This document shows, piece by piece, positions 11,501 through 23,969 of a stretch of 64,000 bases of DNA. Under the pieces are notes generated by a model. That model was not told the DNA's origin, ran no database searches, and worked only from the letters and a program-made list of their open reading frames with translations. The translations under genes were made by a program, and so were the position numbers. Positions within the stretch are counted from its first letter, which is position 1. Every line of letters starts with the position of its first letter. The DNA comes from Symbiodinium natans (lineage: Eukaryota > Sar > Dinophyceae > Suessiales > Symbiodiniaceae): the NCBI GenBank assembly GCA_905221605.1, contig CAJNDS010002208.1:480688-544687 (forward strand), written 5' to 3'.

Positions 11501-14500
11501 GCTGGTTCAATCCTCATGGAATGCATGCGAAGAAAACCCCTTAGCTATGCGTTGTGCCCCTAGACTCCTTCATAAACTTGAAGCAGTGGACCACGTACAT
11601 CAGCGAGATTGTGCCGATCGTGTACGCTCCAAGGAGGCAGTTTGTCTCCTTGCACTCGAGGCTCACAGGAAAAAGCACCCTGACTACCGAGAGCTCCAAG
11701 CAGGTCTGCTGTCGACTTTGCAGATTTGAGATGCTGTAGCTGTAGCTAAGCAATCGGCATTCAGCAGGGTGCACCTAGCTGCCCGAGCTATATACCATAA
11801 ACTTAGAGGGATAAGGTTGAGGATCAAGATCACCTGTAGCCGGACTGCCTAGCTTGACGGCCCTTTGACCCGTGGTCCAAGGCAAGACGAAATCATTCGA
11901 AGTCCCTACACATGCTGAGAAGAATTGCAAACGTCATCGCATATCACGCACCCCGAAGAACCTCAAACAAGTGGATGAAAGCGCCTCATCCTCGATGTGG
12001 CAGGGCCGACCAGCTTCGAAGTAGCCTCGCCCCACTTGCGAGGGAAACAGGCATGATAGGCATGGTAATATGCAGAATTCTAGAGGATCTGGGCTTGAGA
12101 CGTGCCGCCTAGAACTGGACGCCGTGCCCAGCAACATTCAAACAAATTGAGCAGCCAGCAGAAAGAAACGACGAAGCATATCTGAACCTGCTTGGGAAGC
12201 AAATTCGCGCGGCAGTGCGAAGCCAAGAGGCTTGTGAGCTGATGCGCGTACTCCGCGGCGTTCCGTGTGTGCCAAATCAGGCACTTCCTGGAACTACAAG
12301 TTGGGGTTCTTGGCATTCCTGGTCGCTCAATCGAGCAACACCATCTAACAGTACATAAGGCCGCCGCAGAGCGCCAGCAAAGAACAACTTCAATCCATAA
12401 ACCAAATGAGATCCAATCCTCATGACATCAAAAGCTGTGGTTCTTTTGGTAGGCCCAGGGACACCCCGAGGATGATGAGGAGCAGGGAGCCGATCTTGGG
12501 GCCCCAGCGATCAGAGGGCCTCTTGGGGGGGGAATCTTGCGAATCTGCTTCAATCCGGGTTTGGCCTTTGATTTGTGTTTTGGCTCTGGACGTAGGCCAC
12601 GGACCTATTGAGCTAGCGTTACAGCTTCACATGGCGGATTGAGGCCAGGAGCCCTAAAGAACCCCCTGGGGGTGAGGGGGGGTGTGGGGGGGGGGGTGGT
12701 GCTTGGAGCATAACCTCTCCCAATTAAGCTCCAGGGGCAGGCAGGCGCAAAGCCAGGAAATGCAGCCCAGGGAGCGCAGGAGGTCCTGTAGGGCAGAGGC
12801 TTCGGGGAGCCAGGGGGGGGGGGCACCCAAAAGGAGCATTTTGACCATTCCCCCTGCAGCTTTTATGACCGGGAATTCTGAGAATATGTGCCCTTCTCTA
12901 CCTCGGCCGCAGCTTCTGGGCACTTAGGGGTCAGAGGCACAGCGTGCCAAGGTGTATCCACCCAAGGGCTCAAAAGCTACAGTGCGATGTGGGGTCTGGG
13001 GTTGTGGATGGTTAAGGGGGTCCACAGCCCTCAGTTCAAGCTTGGGCAGACCCCAACGCCGGACAGGAGTCCCGCACAAAAAGGAAGAGAGCAGCTTGGG
13101 ATGTCCACGATGTGTAGACCCACCACATAGAGCCCCCTTGGCCATTGGGGTTTCGGCAAACCCTGAGCCTTTCAGGTGTGAAAAACACAGCGGCTTTAGT
13201 TCCAACGGCAGGCATTGCTACAGTTTCAGGAATGGTTGCTTTGCAGGGGCGGTGATGTGCAGCAGCAAAAGCCCTTCAGCGCACTCTGCCTGGCCTGGCA
13301 TCCTAGTTCCGGCATGCACACAACCCCATGCTAGCTGCTAGAGGTTACGTTTTGCTCTACTAGACGGCAATGCTCACAATACACGACCACATCTCCAATT
13401 GGCCGTCGAGCCTGTGCAGGCCCAGGAAAAATCCCAATACGACCGATGTCAAAAAACGAAACGCGTTTCCTGGCACATGCCCTCTGCAATGCCACGGCAC
13501 CCATGAGCAAGAAGCCACAGATCAGGGCCGGACAGCCTGGGCTTGGTCTTACTCACACTTCGGCTCGGTCCTAAGGGATTGTCCAAAGCTTGCGCCATCA
13601 CACCACGCGAACTTTTTGAGCTTCTTGCACTTTGACGATTCCTTACCGTCCTAGCCCTGGCAGCGTCTCAAGAAAGCCGCCTAGAACTCCGAAAAGGAGA
13701 CCTTGGTCAAAATACCGTGAGCCTCAAAAACTCCCAACGAGCCATCGTCCTTGCAACTCTGCGGGCCCGGGAGCGGACGCGACGCTGGAGACGCCGACTC
13801 TCTCTTTGGGCCTACAAGAAAATTGCAAAGGGTGCACAAGTACGTGTCACGACAGCGTCACACTTCGAATTCCCGACGCAGAATCTCGCAACCTCCAAAT
13901 CTCCAAACCCCACTCAACACGGTGCACGTCGCCGAAGTGGCCTGGCTCAGGGCGCGCTTGACCATGCCCGCCTCCCAGCTCTCCTGTGGCTCTGGCGAAG
14001 ACAAGGTGAGCACCGAGCCCAGGAGGCGCTTTAAGGCTTGCTAAGAGGCTTGAGGGTTGTCGGGATGGGGCTTCATGCCTTAAAGTCGGTGAGGAACCTG
14101 GTACCCGAGCTTCGCAAGCGAAAAGCCTCCTATCTCCATGAGCCTCACAGTTCATCTCCCGAACCCTTTTGCGCGAAGGCCCGAAACATCCCCATGCCCA
14201 AGACAGTAAGAAAAACGCCTGGGCAACATCACCTTCCCACAACCCGAGACCCTTCAGCGCAGTGTACAAAACACCCGAAACGGCTTCTGGCTTCTGGCTT
14301 CGAGTTATCCTCCGTGGTCTCGGATTTGGCGCGGAGAAGCTTGGGGGAGCCTGGACAAGGTGCTTGAGGCTGTTGGGGTGGGCGGGGGATAAGGGGGTTT
14401 TGAGGTTGGGGGGCAGAGCCCCACTGGTCTAAGAGCCCATCGGGGGGTACAACTACAGCAATACCCGCCGCACTTCTCTGCGAGATCCCGAACAGCATCA

Positions 14501-14516
14501 TCGTAGTAGCAAGGTT
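5511..14516. other. No recognisable gene
   Basis: Nine kilobases of mixed sequence with short frames on both strands. Some stretches read like protein by composition (for example around 5755-5970 and 7860-8125 on the minus strand), but no domain or consistent run of splice phases could be built. Local features are a repeated GAGCAG/CTGGAGCAG string at 9188-9222 and G or C runs near 9770 and 12690. Undetected short exons are possible. Confidence 0.4.
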
Positions 14517-14625
14517 CCTCCTCCTCCTCCTCCTCCTCCTCCTCCTCATCCTCCTCCTCCTCCTCCTCCTCCTCCTCCTCCTCCTCCTCCTCCTCCTCCT
14601 CCTCCTCATCCTTCTCCTCAACCTC
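14517..14625. repeat. (CTC)n trinucleotide tract, acidic frame on the minus strand
   Basis: About 100 bases of CTC units broken by two CATC variants. On the minus strand one frame stays open across the tract. Upstream it reads AAEVLDDDNDDEEVEEKDEE, then poly-Glu, then EEPCYYDDAVRDLAEKCGGY. The acidic residues outside the repeat argue for a possible exon, but there is no start codon or recognised domain. The Arg-rich frame (14229-14795) and the Leu/Ser frames are less plausible. Confidence 0.6.
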
Positions 14626-14759
14626 CTCATCATCATTATCGTCATCCAGAACTTCCGCTGCCAGCCGGCCGACACCCGAGAATGAACTTGTGCTAGCAAA
14701 CCTTGTCGCACCTGTGCAGAATGGCGCCTTGCACCCGTGAAGAGATCACGAAGCACCTC

Positions 14760-17700
14760 CAGATTATCCTTAATGCCCTGGTCATCACTCATCACCGTTC
14801 GCCTCCTTCACTCTTGGACGACCGGGGCATCGTACTCATCAACGCGGAACACTGTGGATTACCACTCGTGCAAGGGTGCCTTTAACACTGCCTTCCACGA
14901 CGGTCGTGTCCGACGGTTCCCCTCAGCCTCTTCCCTGACAGCCGGTTCTCTCACTAATCCGCACGTCCGTGCCTCCCGTCACTACTGCCTTGTTCAGCTC
15001 AAGCCGAAGAACTGGCAATTCAAAGAGCTGCTTACCTTCTGTGGCCTTCGTGATCTCTAAAGAGCTCCTGGTTGGCATCTCCTCTCCATGAAGACGCACT
15101 TGCTGGTAATCACCAACCAGCTGCGAAGAAATCACTCAGTGGCGAAGAAATCACTCAGTGCCGAAGGCTGCGGCTGGCACACTGCATGGTGTCGGCAATC
15201 CAGCCAAGGGCGACTCGTACTTGTACGAGGTACCGTTTCTGGCCGTTTGCAAGCTGCACCCCGTGTGCACGCGTGCGCAGAGTGCCTCCTCGCCTGGACA
15301 AACCCAACTTGGAAGCCGACATGCAGATACTCTTACGGCAACGCGACCTGTCCCCTCGAGCCGAGCCTCCTTGAGCCTCACGAAAACCAGGGGCCTTTTT
15401 GGAAGCCTGGCAGCGCCGACCCTGACATCCCATGACATCCCCAAAAAATCCCCGTCGCCTGCCGGCTTGGGCATTGCGCTCGGCTCCTGACTTGGGCTTT
15501 TGGGGCGAGGGCTTTCGGGCTCCTACCGTTTGATGCCGGGAGAGTCGTTTTCCGTCTGCGCATTCGTGGGACCAGTTTAAAGAGGACTCTCCATCTAGCT
15601 TGTGGAAACTTCCCTTTTCGCTTGGACCGGGACTCCAGCCTGAGATGGCCGTCTCCGGAAGAGAGGCTACTAGCTCATTTCGGGAGCTGTTGGTGCGACT
15701 GGTGGCTAGTACTTGCACCTGCTCTTGTTACGCCACTGGTTTGGCCAGCCATGTCGACACCAGATGCGCTAGCGCCACATCTGCTGAGGAAGCTCTGCAC
15801 CACGCTGAATCCTTGCACTTAGCTTGGAGCACCGGCAGAAGAAACCCCACGCCTCCTTGGATTCCAGCGAAGCCCACCGAAGAATCCAAAATCCCAAACA
15901 TTCCCAAGTCCCCGACACCCCCGTAACCCCTGGCGGGTTGCGGAGCCTCAGCTTTCGTCTCGAGCGTCTCTTGGTTGGCCGCGAAAGCTGCTGCCGCCAT
16001 GACACGACATGGGGAAGGGGCTCCTGGTCGTCTCAAGCGCTTTCAGCTGTCTCATCTTAATTTTGGACATTCTTGGGAGGGGCGGGGGGGGGGGGGGGGG
16101 GGCTGATGTTGCAGAAGGTTGCAGGCCGCCTACAGTTCCCGAACAGGCATGCCACAATCCCACGCTCGAATCGGCGCCGCGATTGCCCAGAGAGCCGCGA
16201 TGCTTCGACTCTCGCACTCGCACGCCGACCGACCAGGCCTGTATACATAGTCGATGAACCGGTATAAAACTAAAGACTGGGTAAGTAAGAAGTCGAATAT
16301 GATTACTTTTGGGATTAACTAGCACCTGGGTTACATTCTTCTGAAAATGCCCAGGACAACCGTTGCCAGGTCTAGAGGTTTGGATTTTGGAGCGGGCCCT
16401 TCTTCGCGCCATCAGTTTACATCAGTGGTCCTGCTTCATCTGACTTTGGTGCGACGATGTCTCTCCGGATCCCCGCTAGGCTCGAGTGAGCCATGGCTTC
16501 CAACATGTGGACTACCCGAGCTGTGCCTGCGGACTTCTCGTGAGGCATTGCCTGCAGGGGTGACATGGATAATCTCTGCAACGCTTCAGCGACTTCAGAC
16601 AAAGACCGAAGTTTCAAGTCGAGACCCCCACCTGGAACGGCATTCGCCAGGCCGCACCGAACGTCAGTCTCTGAGTCAGAACGGCTTCGGTTTCAACTTC
16701 ATGGCCCATGCTTGGGCAAGGTTAAAGACCGGAACCGATGACGCCGCAAGTTTGGGGCGTCTTCCTCAACCTTACAGCTTCCCGGTCACGTGGACAAGAC
16801 AATGCGAACCAACAAGGAACAGGAGCATGGAACAGGAGCATTTCACAGAGCAAACACACAAAGGGGGCTTGGAGTGTCGAAGGCTCTTCTGCACCGACTT
16901 GTCCACAATCAACGTCTCGATCTCCACCACACCCGGCTCGGCCTCCGCGATGTTCAGGGCTCAGGCAAAAAAAAAAAGACCTGCAAGTCTTCCCAGGCGT
17001 GGCATCGAGGATTCTTGCAAGAATGAAAAAACTTCCGGCGGGCAGCTCAGGCGAATTACCAGGCTCCAGGCTTCACTCGGAGATTCAGGCACCCCATGGC
17101 ACCCCGGCACCCCCCCCCCACCTCGGTCCAGTCGACGAAGAGCTCGATTGGCCTCCGCTGCATGGCCTGCACGTGCGCCGAATTTCTTGGCAGCACGGTC
17201 CACATGCGAAGACCGCGAAGACCTGATCTTTGTACTTTTAAACCCGGGCTTCTACCACAACACGTGCCTCTGAAGCTAAAAGCATGGACTTTCATGCTTA
17301 GGGTCCCTTTACCCTGCCTTGGTAAAGTCGTCCTGCGACCTGGTGCTAGTTCGCCAAGGCTGTAACGGTTCGAAGTGTTTCGGATGAGTCCGCGAACTGC
17401 GCTTCATGGAAACATTGAAGTTTCCGTCAGTAACCCAGAACGTGTGCGCTGCTTACTGGACATCTGCATTAGACTTTGAAGGATCCGGTTGGAATGTGGT
17501 GGTGGCTAGCGGACCACGTATTTCAAACACACCTCTTCACGACTGCCGCTTTCAAAACTTGAAGCCCGCAGGCCCCCGCTGCGAACCGTTTGGGGCCGAC
17601 ATTGGCACCCCGACCGAATACAGTGGCTTGCCCTGGAAACCTCGAGCGGCTAGGCTGGCTGTGAAGAGGAGCTGAGGAGACGTAAGACGAGAACGACTGA

Positions 17701-20700
17701 CACAAACAGGATGCGAGGACAAATGCTCTGCAAAGGCCGCGAGGATCACGGCCAAGTGTCACACCACAAATCCAAATCTCACACGTTGCAACACATGCTG
17801 AAATCGTCAACATCTGCAAAATCGTCAAAATCCTAGAGATCTCCAAAATCTTCAGCATTTTTGTCACTTGACAAATTGTAGTCAACTTTGCAACAAATGT
17901 TGAACAACTTGAAGCTGATGATTGGTGATCATCAAAACAAAAGAACCATGCGCTCCTCGCCCTATGCCGCGCACCCAACACGCTCGGTGGGTGGCCTCGT
18001 GGATCCGTGATTTTATCCGGGCTTTCTCCGGCATGCTATGGCATGCTGCCAGCTGCCAGTTTGCACCATGATGCCTATCTTCTATTTTGTCTACGTCTCA
18101 AGTCATCATGGGCCCTCGAATTAAGTTTGCCCAGCGGCATCTGTGACACCAGCCGGCCGTTAACAGCCAATATCTGCTCTCCACCCTGAAAACCTCAAGC
18201 CACAGGCTGAGCACAGGCTGAGCACAGGGAGTTGGAGCTTGACCATCTCCATTTCTCTGTTTCTGTAAGCTCTGGCATCATAACAATTTAGCAAAAAACA
18301 GAGGCAGCGCTAGTGGGGGTGTCGAAATCAACACGACTTGAAAGCCCTTGCAAACAAGCAAGCCCCCAAAGGTTTCTCTCCCTGACGACCTCTGGAGCTC
18401 CTGAACCTCCAAGCCCGCAACCTACCCCCCCTCCCCCCTCGGACAGGCAGCCGCATTGCGCCCCCCAGCTCCCCGGTGCCACCCGGCTGACGAAGAGCGG
18501 CGCGGGCGGTGCGGCGGCAAACCCGAGGCCAACCTCCGTAGAGGGGGTGAGAACCACTGAGAACCGAGTTCTGCAGGCTGTTGAAGCGCTTCTTGGGGCA
18601 TAGAGGCTCAAGGTCGATGCCGCGCTGTGCATGTGTGCGCGTGTGGAAATGCGGGGTTTTCAGGTTCATGACGAGACGGGCTCTTCAGCCTTTGAAGCCA
18701 ATCTTCCCTCAAGCCCCCCCGAAGGCCGAAGCTGAGGCCCAGATACCTTTGCCACCTCGGCCCCGGCGACCAAAGTCTCGAGCTCCGGCATGGGATGGGC
18801 TGGGGACCTGTGGGGACCTGGGGCCCGGAGTTGCTTTGGGGATTGCAGGGGTGCAGGGAATTGAGGCGCAGGTTTACGATTGGGCCGGAGGCTTGTTTTT
18901 CAGGGAGTCTAAAGTGCGCGTTCCGTGGTTCGAAAGGTGGTTCGGGATGATCGGGCTTTGAGTTTAGCACGGTTGTGCCGAAGAAGTGCTCTGTTGCACC
19001 TATATCTATAGCGCTTAAGCTTCGTCCTAATATCTGCACGGAATCTCCTTCATTTAAGCGCAAAGGCACTCTGCGGCCACTCACACCAGGCGTAAACGAC
19101 TTGCGTGAGTGATCCTGGCTTCCTCAACCCTGAACACGATACGCAGAAACCCAATCCTTTGGAGCGGCCCAGTGGGTATGTTCCCTCCCATGCCAAAACA
19201 GCAAATTGGACTCTGGTCGTTCCTGCCGAGGCAAGTCCCCAGAAATCTCCAGGATCCAGGGAGAGGCGGGACTTTGTCACATCGAGTGTCCATGGGACCC
19301 GTGCGATGCCCACTATTGCAGACAAACAAGCGGCAGCGACTAGCAAGCATTGCCAGGACTGCATCCCAAGCCCCTCCCAAGAAAAAAGTGCGTCCGTCGC
19401 ACGCCTAACTCCCAAAGCTTTGACGAAACAAAAGACTGCGCCCATCAAGCCTGCCACCCCCATGCGGCAAAGAGGCTGCCTTCTGCCCGCGATCAAGGGC
19501 ACAAGGCTCGCCGCCATCCGCCATGGCGAGCTTTTGGGAAGCCCAGTTTCGGGGCTTTTGGAGGTCTTGAAGGTCCATTCGTGGCCCTTGACGTCTGGGG
19601 CTTCACCGGGGGACTTCGGCAGCATGATCGGGATCACTATCCTTGTTCTCCCGAGCTTCCTTTCATGAGCAGGCTTTGACTTTGCACCAACATCTAGTCT
19701 TCAGTCGTGAAAGCCAAGTGTCATGTACCCCAACCCATGGCTGGAAACACATGAAACCCATCCCGATGCCCCAACCCCCCCCCCCCCCCCGGAAGTAGGA
19801 AAGAAGAAAGCGCCCTCCGAGGCCTCTCGCTGCGCCATGGTGTAGACCGGCGTGCCGGAAGAGGCCGAGCGATGGCTTCGAGCCGATGTCCGAAGGCGAT
19901 ATCGCTGAGTCTCAATCAAGTGTAACAGAGGAACTCAGGGCATTTCGGAAGGCTCTTTGGCAAGCTCTAGGGTGGGGCGGACCCTTTGGGATTTGGGCGC
20001 TGCAGGGTTAGGACGCAGGCCGCAAAAATTGAACGTGCCCTGATTCCCTGAAACCAAACAAGCTGGGCATAGAAAACACCAAAAGAAAAGCCCTCGCGAA
20101 TCCTTGCGCCCGGGTTCTCAGCTGGGGAAGTCGTGGCGCTCCATCGGTTTGCTTAGTCATATTCAAGGGGCCAGCTTGGGCTTTGGAAGGCTTGCTCACA
20201 CTTGTCACTGGCAGGCGCCGGCGAGGATCTTGGTACAAGATGCGGTGAGCAGTATACCCCAGACTCCCAACGAGCGCACACACGCAGGATGTTACTAACA
20301 TTGTGCGGTTTAGGCGCTGTCTCCTCAGGACCCTGAATTCCGCAACAAACCCAAATCCAACCATCGCCCGAGGCCACTGCAGACCTCCGCAGAAGGGGCG
20401 CTGACCTTTGGTTGTTTTTTTTTGCCGCCCCAAGCCGGCCATACGAACTGAGCCGGACAGGCAGGACAGCAAAACGAGTGGTTTCAGAGTCACCTGCAGC
20501 CCTGCGCCTTCTTCAGGCCTATTCCGAAAAACCTCTGTATTTGGACAGCATCGTGCCTTTCACCTTTAAAGCAGAAGCTCTTGACCCATCAGCGGTGTCA
20601 GCACGTCCGCTCGTGGCTCAAGTTTCCCGATGTGTTTTGACTTCCTACCCATGAATCAGAGCCTTTCCATATGAGGGCACCGAAATGGAAGGGTCAGTTG

Positions 20701-23700
20701 CAGTGAGAAACACTTCCCACCTTGCTACTGGCACGCGTGACAACACATGTGCTGAGACCCCTTCTTGCTGCAGCCTATTAAACCTCCAACCGCTGAGCCC
20801 ACAAACTCGAGCCCTTGCATTGGGGGCCTGGAAACGGTGCGGGGTGCTGATGGCCATTCTGGAATCCAATTCAAGAAGAAGGGCTGATTCAGAGTCACGC
20901 GCTAATCCAAAACCCCGGCTGGGCCCGTCTTTCTAGCCAGCTCGCAGGAAGAAGCATCCAGTCCGGCTACATCACTCCGAGTCTCGGCAAAAGTACTCTG
21001 AGAAGCAAGGTCCACTGCTCAAGGACAAGTTGGGAACGTCGGGTTTCGGATGCAGTTGCCATTGCCAGCCCATAACTCTGAACTTGTCACTTCTCCGCTT
21101 CACACCCGTCTGCCCGAATCCCGCCCCCTTCCTGCCCGGCCATCACGGAACGCCTCACCTGCCAGCCTGCCAGAGGTTTGCTACAGTAGACAAGTTGCTG
21201 GCCCAAAGCTTGAGAGGGGACTGGGCGATTCATTGTTTAGGGGATAGGATTAGGGGGACCCTTGGGGATATAGACCCTCTGAATAAGGTCCCTTTTTAAG
21301 AGAGCCAGAAGAGGGTTCAGAAGGGGTTCCCTTTTAAGGGCTCCCCTTATCCTACCAAGGATTGTTGGACATGAGGCATGGTGCGCTGTCCAGGTGCCCA
21401 GACAGAACCTGCAAAATGTGAAGCTGCTGCGCCTACCCCGAGGCCTGAAGCCCCTGACAGAGGTCCAAAAACCCAAGCGACCCAACTTGACCCAACCCCG
21501 AATCTTTCAGGGTCCAGTTTCGAGATGTCCGAAGCCCCAGAATTTGGGGCCATTCTCAAACCTCAGCCCTCCCACAAAATCGGAGCCCGCGCCGGCTCGG
21601 ACCCATTGAAGATGGCAACTGTGTTGGTGATGGCCGTGTCCACCTGGGCATCGGGTGTTGCATGTAGAAATGACCAGTGGAAGTTGGTCTGCATGCCATG
21701 CCAGAGTTTCCCGAGTTCATTCAGCCAACTCCACTCCCCTTGTCCTTGTTGCATCTGAACCTCAACCATCTCAACCCCGACGTTCCTGAAAGTTTCCTCG
21801 ACGCTCCAGATCTCAGCTTCGGGCTGTCTGCGAGAGGCGCCCGAAGTATGGCTCGCTGCCGACGGGGATGCGCTGGGTCAGCTTTGCCTGGGAAGCTCGA
21901 CGCGGGCTCACGGCCTTACGGCCTGAAAAAAGGAGTTCAGGAAGTCACTGCGGAGCTAAGCAGCCTTAGCCCCCTTGCAGGGCTTAGAGGCTTGATTGCC
22001 GACGTGCTTCTCTCTACGTTCCTCTGTTGGCCCATAGTTCGGCCAAGGCTCTTGACGACAGTCATGCCGGAATTTCCAGTCATCCCAACCCTAAACTCCC
22101 CGATCTGCTCGTCCTAACATGAGACCCTGACACACAGACCTGCCTACAAGTGGCTGCATGGGTAAGGTGGCTGAGTGATTGCAGTGGAATGTACGATCCG
22201 AGCCGCTTCGGTGAGGCGAAAAGGGACGAAGGCCCCGCCTTCCTGGCAAAAACTCCAGGAGATGCACCGAAGTTTGGGAGACAAAGGCAAACGATTGGGA
22301 GGGAATGGAGTATCAAAATTTCTTGAAGGGCGGAGTGTTTTGAGGGGGCTTCTTGGGGGGGGGGCCTTCTTGAGTCATTTGGGATCTTTTGGGGTCTTCT
22401 TGTGAGCTTCTTGGGGCATTCTGGGGTTTCGCTTGGGGCTCACCTGTGGCCCTCCCAGGCTCCGTTGGCGTAAATTCAACAGCCGCCTTTGTTTGCAGTC
22501 TGCTGGGTACCTTCTGAGCTGTCTTGGGCCCCTGGTCCTGTTCGTGGCCTCTTGCCCGCTACACGGCAGGCCTTCTTTTTGGAGGGGGGGGAGCACAAGG
22601 CATTCTTCCTGGACGTTTCTTGAAAGCCTGCCGAGAGCCTCCGGAGGCCCATTGGGCTTTTCGCAGCAGGGCTCTGCGGGCAACTTGGGCCGTACATGTC
22701 AAAAGTCAGAAAACCTCTGCTTTAAACATTTAGAATTGAAGCCCTCTTGGCCTGTTGCCGTGCCTTGTGGTTAGCTCAATCCCGATCCCCGCCTCCGCGG
22801 CAGCCTCGCCATCCGGCATCTCCACGGGCTCCTCTGATGCGCGCGGAAAAAAAAAGGAACTCGAAACCCCCGAGGCCCCTTGGGCTCCGTTGCTGGAGCT
22901 TTCGTTGCCCTTCTTCTCGTGTGGGTCGTGATTGCAAAACACCCCAGGCGAAGCTTCATTACAGGTACGGGGGTCGCCATACTGAAGCCCGAGAAGGCCT
23001 CTCCCGCACCCTGCTTGCCCTTGGCTAAACAAAGGCAAGTCATGCTGGCCCATGGCTGTTGGCCGTGAAGGGCACGCGAGAGTTTTCATCCCACTGCCTC
23101 CATGTCGTACAGGTGAAGAACAGGGGGCGGAGCCTTCTCACAAGAAAACAATTTAAACCGGCAACCGACGGCTTGCAGTGAAGTGCGACAGGAGCCTTGA
23201 ACACACTGAAAGTAGAAGGTGAAAGTCTCGCATGACTTCGCTTGAGTGATCCAATCCGGACAGGTACACTAGATGCGCTCAAAAAGACCTTTCTGGGACT
23301 TAGATTTCTGCCTGGGAAAGAGCTCCATTAAGGCTCTCAGCATCTCTCAGCCCCAAAACAAATCCACTTCGCCTTTGCACCCTTCTTGGGGGCTGGTCCA
23401 GAACGAAGCAGGCGCGCCTGGCACTGTACCGGTTACCGACCAGGCCTCTACCGACTCGGACTCCTTCTCTGGGTTTACCGGCGCAGGCTTAAGAGCTACG
23501 GCAGTCTATGGCCTTGTTCAGGCTGAGCAGCTTCGGTTCGCACAGGCTTGCGGCCAAACACTCTGGGCTCTAGGGTCTACATGGGGACAGTCTCACAGAT
23601 CTTGCTGGCACAAGGTCCAATACAACAGACGCAAAGAACAGATCAGCTGCCGTATTAGAAAGATCTGCACACAGAAGCCACGCCTCCAGACGATCAAGAA

Positions 23701-23818
23701 GGTATGTTAGCCTGCAGGCACTTGCCGCTGAGGTTGTGAGTTGGGGGGGTTTCGCAGCTTCATGGAGTGTCCGGGTGTGGCAAGCCCGTAACCGTGTTTA
23801 AGGGCCCGCTTCGCCCCG
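14760..23818. other. No recognisable gene
   Basis: Long stretch without a gene I can support. It contains a G run of more than 20 bases at 16083-16102, C runs near 19775-19790 and G-rich tracts at 22340-22365. Two long overlapping frames at 19050-19668, one per strand, and a 308-codon frame at 16347-17273 were judged chance openings. At 21230-21360 there is a cluster of short inverted matches around GGGGTTCCCTTTTAAGGG. Confidence 0.4.
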
Positions 23819-23965
23819 ATGATGCTCCAAGGGAAAACAGAACACTTCCCAAAGTGCGCGATGCTCATCGATGCTCTGATCAGCGGTACCGGCATTGACG
23901 GCATGGCTACTTACTACGACAGGGCCACACACGATACCATTCACAGATCTCTGATAAATGAGTAA
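23819..23965 (+). CDS. Candidate terminal exon, unknown protein
   Basis: A 48-codon frame starts with two ATG codons and ends at a TAA. It reads naturally as protein, with segments such as KTEHFPKCAMLIDALISG and GMATYYDRATHDTIHRSLIN. No domain is recognised. There is no partner exon upstream and the opposite strand is also open in part, so chance is quite possible. Confidence 0.2.
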   Translation: MMLQGKTEHFPKCAMLIDALISGTGIDGMATYYDRATHDTIHRSLINE

Positions 23966-23969
23966 CACT

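Noticed and set aside
16347-17273. 308-codon open frame on the plus strand
   Set aside because: No domain, low-complexity composition, and internal poly-Pro and poly-Lys from simple runs; open frames of this size arise by chance in a 64-kb GC-rich window.
19050-19668. Two overlapping long frames (195 and 187 codons) on opposite strands
   Set aside because: Both cannot easily be real, neither shows a domain, and stop triplets are simply scarce in this stretch.
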